Below are positions 62,372 through 64,000 of a stretch of 64,000 nt of DNA, piece by piece. The stretch is from the NCBI GenBank assembly GCA_013359235.1, contig JABWCE010000011.1:1-64000 (forward strand), read 5' to 3'. Each line of letters starts with the position of its first letter. Positions within the stretch are counted from its first letter, which is position 1. The notes under the pieces were generated by a model. That model did no database searches and had not been told where the DNA came from. It saw only the letters and a list, made by a program, of their open reading frames with translations. Source of the stretch: Bacteroidota bacterium. GTDB taxonomy: Bacteria > Bacteroidota > Bacteroidia > NS11-12g > UBA9320. The translations under genes were made by a program, and so were the position numbers.

Positions 62372-64000
62372 TTACTTTGTTATAATTATCTTTTCATAAA
62401 ATTTAATACCATTACTGCTTTCAGTAATTATAAAATAAAGCCCTTGCGGCAATTCAAATTCTTTTTTCACATTTGAAAAAAAGTTTTCTTCAATTATAGT
62501 TTTACCATTTGCATTTACAATTTTAACCTTAAAGTTGTCATTAATTATAGATATTTTCTCAATTGTAAAAATTCCATTTGACGGGTTGGGATAGATTTTT
62601 ATAAATGAATTTTCAATTGAATTTACTTTTAAATGATTTACCGCCAAAATTGTTGAAGAATCAACACATTCGCAGCCCGATTGGTTTTTCATCAAAATTT
62701 TTATTCTATAATTACCATCATCATTAAATTTATGTTTTGCTATTATATCATTACTTTCGTTTCCATCACCAAAATTCCATTTATATAAATTATAGGTTTC
62801 AATTAATGGTGTAAAAATGTATTCATACCCTCCTGTATTGGCTGATACCACAGAAAAATCACACATAGGGTTTTCTTCTATATTTATTTGTTTTGTAGTT
62901 GTATCTCTACAGCCTGAAGTATTGAAAACAACAAGCGAAACATTAAAAGTAGAGGCTACTTTTGGATTGAATTTTTTTATTGGAAATTCGAGAAAACTAC
63001 TGTCGCCATCGCCAAATCTCCATTTGAATACAACTGGTCCCATGGTTTTTGATTTATTTAAAAATGCAATTTTTTCGCCTATGCAAGCATCGTGTGCATC
63101 AAAAGCGGCTTCGGGTTGTTTCATAATATTTAATTCTTTTTCAAAAGAGGTGTAGCATCCATTATTATGCGTAGCTTTTAATTGTACTTTTTTTATGCCG
63201 AGGCTTGAATACAGGTGTTTAACATTTTTAATTCCCGCTTTAGAAAAACCATCGCCAAAATTCCAAAAGTAAGTTGTTTTAAAACTATCTTCTAAAGTGG
63301 TATTTGTAAAAGTTACCGAATCGCTGTCGCAAGTTGCACTATTGATAAATGAGGCTTTTGCCGAAGGTAAAATTTCAATAGTTTTAGAAATTGTATCAAA
63401 ACAACCAAACTCGCTAATAGCTTTGTATTTTATAGTTTTAGTTCCATTTTTAAAAAAAATTATTTTAGGATTTGCTTCACTTGACGAACCTTCGTTTAAA
63501 CCAAAATTCCAATTATTTCCAAAGGTTTCGCTACCACTCACTTTCGTGGTATTTTTAAAAAATACCGTATCGAAGCAGCATTTTCCTGTTACTTCAAATT
63601 GGGCTTTAGGTTTATTAAAATAATTAGCTTTTTTTACAAGCGTTGTTACACACCCATTTGATTCGGCTGTGAGCCTTACAAAATAACTTCCGGTAAGCAT
63701 ATAAAAATGTTTGGGTCTTGGTTTTGTACTAAAATTTCCATCGCCAAAATTCCAATTGTAATTGATATTTCCAAAGCTTATTGAAGTTGAATTTTCGAAC
63801 GAAACACTATCGCCTTCGCAGGCATTGTTCACTTTAAATTTCACTATTGGATTATCAAAAATTGTAAGCAAAAAAGTAGTATCTTTTTCAATTCCTAAAT
63901 TTGAAATAGCCTTGAAATAAACACTGTATTTTCCGGGTTTTGAGTATAAAACCACAGGTTCGGATACATCGCTTGAATCGCCATTATCAAAAAACCATTT
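62372..64000 (-). CDS. PKD-repeat protein with T9SS type A sorting domain, 5' partial
   Basis: The frame stays open to base 64000 (upstream codons read KWFFDNGDSSDVSEP), so the start is outside the window and the GTG at 63955 is internal. At least five PKD units are visible, for example NYNWNFGDGNFSTKP, NNWNFGLNEGSSSE, TYFWNFGDGFSKAG, VFKWRFGDGDSSFLE and LYKWNFGDGNESND. The end is a type A sorting domain with IYPNPSNGIFTIE, IVNANGKTIIEE and LPQGLYFIITESSNG. It should be exported and surface-anchored by T9SS, likely as an adhesin. Confidence 0.85.
   Translation of the reverse strand, partial: KWFFDNGDSSDVSEPVVLYSKPGKYSVYFKAISNLGIEKDTTFLLTIFDNPIVKFKVNNACEGDSVSFENSTSISFGNINYNWNFGDGNFSTKPRPKHFYMLTGSYFVRLTAESNGCVTTLVKKANYFNKPKAQFEVTGKCCFDTVFFKNTTKVSGSETFGNNWNFGLNEGSSSEANPKIIFFKNGTKTIKYKAISEFGCFDTISKTIEILPSAKASFINSATCDSDSVTFTNTTLEDSFKTTYFWNFGDGFSKAGIKNVKHLYSSLGIKKVQLKATHNNGCYTSFEKELNIMKQPEAAFDAHDACIGEKIAFLNKSKTMGPVVFKWRFGDGDSSFLEFPIKKFNPKVASTFNVSLVVFNTSGCRDTTTKQINIEENPMCDFSVVSANTGGYEYIFTPLIETYNLYKWNFGDGNESNDIIAKHKFNDDGNYRIKILMKNQSGCECVDSSTILAVNHLKVNSIENSFIKIYPNPSNGIFTIEKISIINDNFKVKIVNANGKTIIEENFFSNVKKEFELPQGLYFIITESSNGIKFYEKIIITK

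Overview
The window is an AT-rich stretch of a Bacteroidota chromosome. Signs of this are type IX secretion (T9SS) C-terminal sorting domains on at least five large proteins, a PorX-type response regulator with a PglZ domain, a 14-gene Complex I cluster with a short NuoG, a Bacteroidota-style cytochrome oxidase operon, a tiny Thx-type ribosomal protein, -7 elements resembling TAnnTTTG, and almost no Shine-Dalgarno sequences. No tRNA, rRNA, CRISPR array, transposase or phage gene was seen. The species cannot be fixed from the sequence.

Layout. 1-7083: two giant secreted adhesin-like proteins with type B sorting domains; the first is cut by the window edge and carries a 13-bp tandem duplication that frameshifts its sorting domain. 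7092-11644 (minus strand): mtgA, umuC, umuD, a glycosyltransferase and dapD. 11843-18031: a dipeptidyl peptidase IV-like enzyme, sucC, a small monooxygenase-like protein, and a TPR/CAP protein split in two reading frames at an A10 tract. 18113-25047: an SBBP-repeat secreted protein, a structured palindromic intergenic element, an unknown exported protein, a lipoprotein and a 53-residue protein. 25148-29230: aroB, aroA and aroC, all with non-ATG starts, then ftsE. 29241-32559 (minus): a split transketolase with a VWA-domain protein gene between its halves. 32851-36761: a CorA-like transporter behind an attenuator-like leader, porX (minus), and an HD-domain hydrolase.

36904-49541 is a complete nuoA-N operon. 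49904-53591 encodes an NHL-repeat secreted protein and two lipoproteins. 53781-61488 is a cytochrome c oxidase operon: subunit II with an N-terminal cytochrome c domain and a coiled-coil insert, subunit I, heme O synthase, two subunit III-like proteins, subunit IV, SCO1, DUF420, and a small CxxC membrane protein. After it come the Thx gene, pdxH (minus) and a PKD-repeat protein with a type A sorting domain (minus), cut by the right edge.

Together the genes describe an aerobic respiratory bacterium. Complex I and the copper/heme oxidase form the two ends of an electron transport chain, SCO1 and CtaB assemble the oxidase, and SucC feeds it from the TCA cycle. T9SS exports several very large surface proteins, with PorX as a likely regulator. 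The points most worth a second look are the 13-bp duplication (3126-3151), the A10 frameshift (16961-16970), the coiled-coil insert in the CuA domain (54873-55115) and the corA leader (32751-32850). No clear new defence or mobile system was found.
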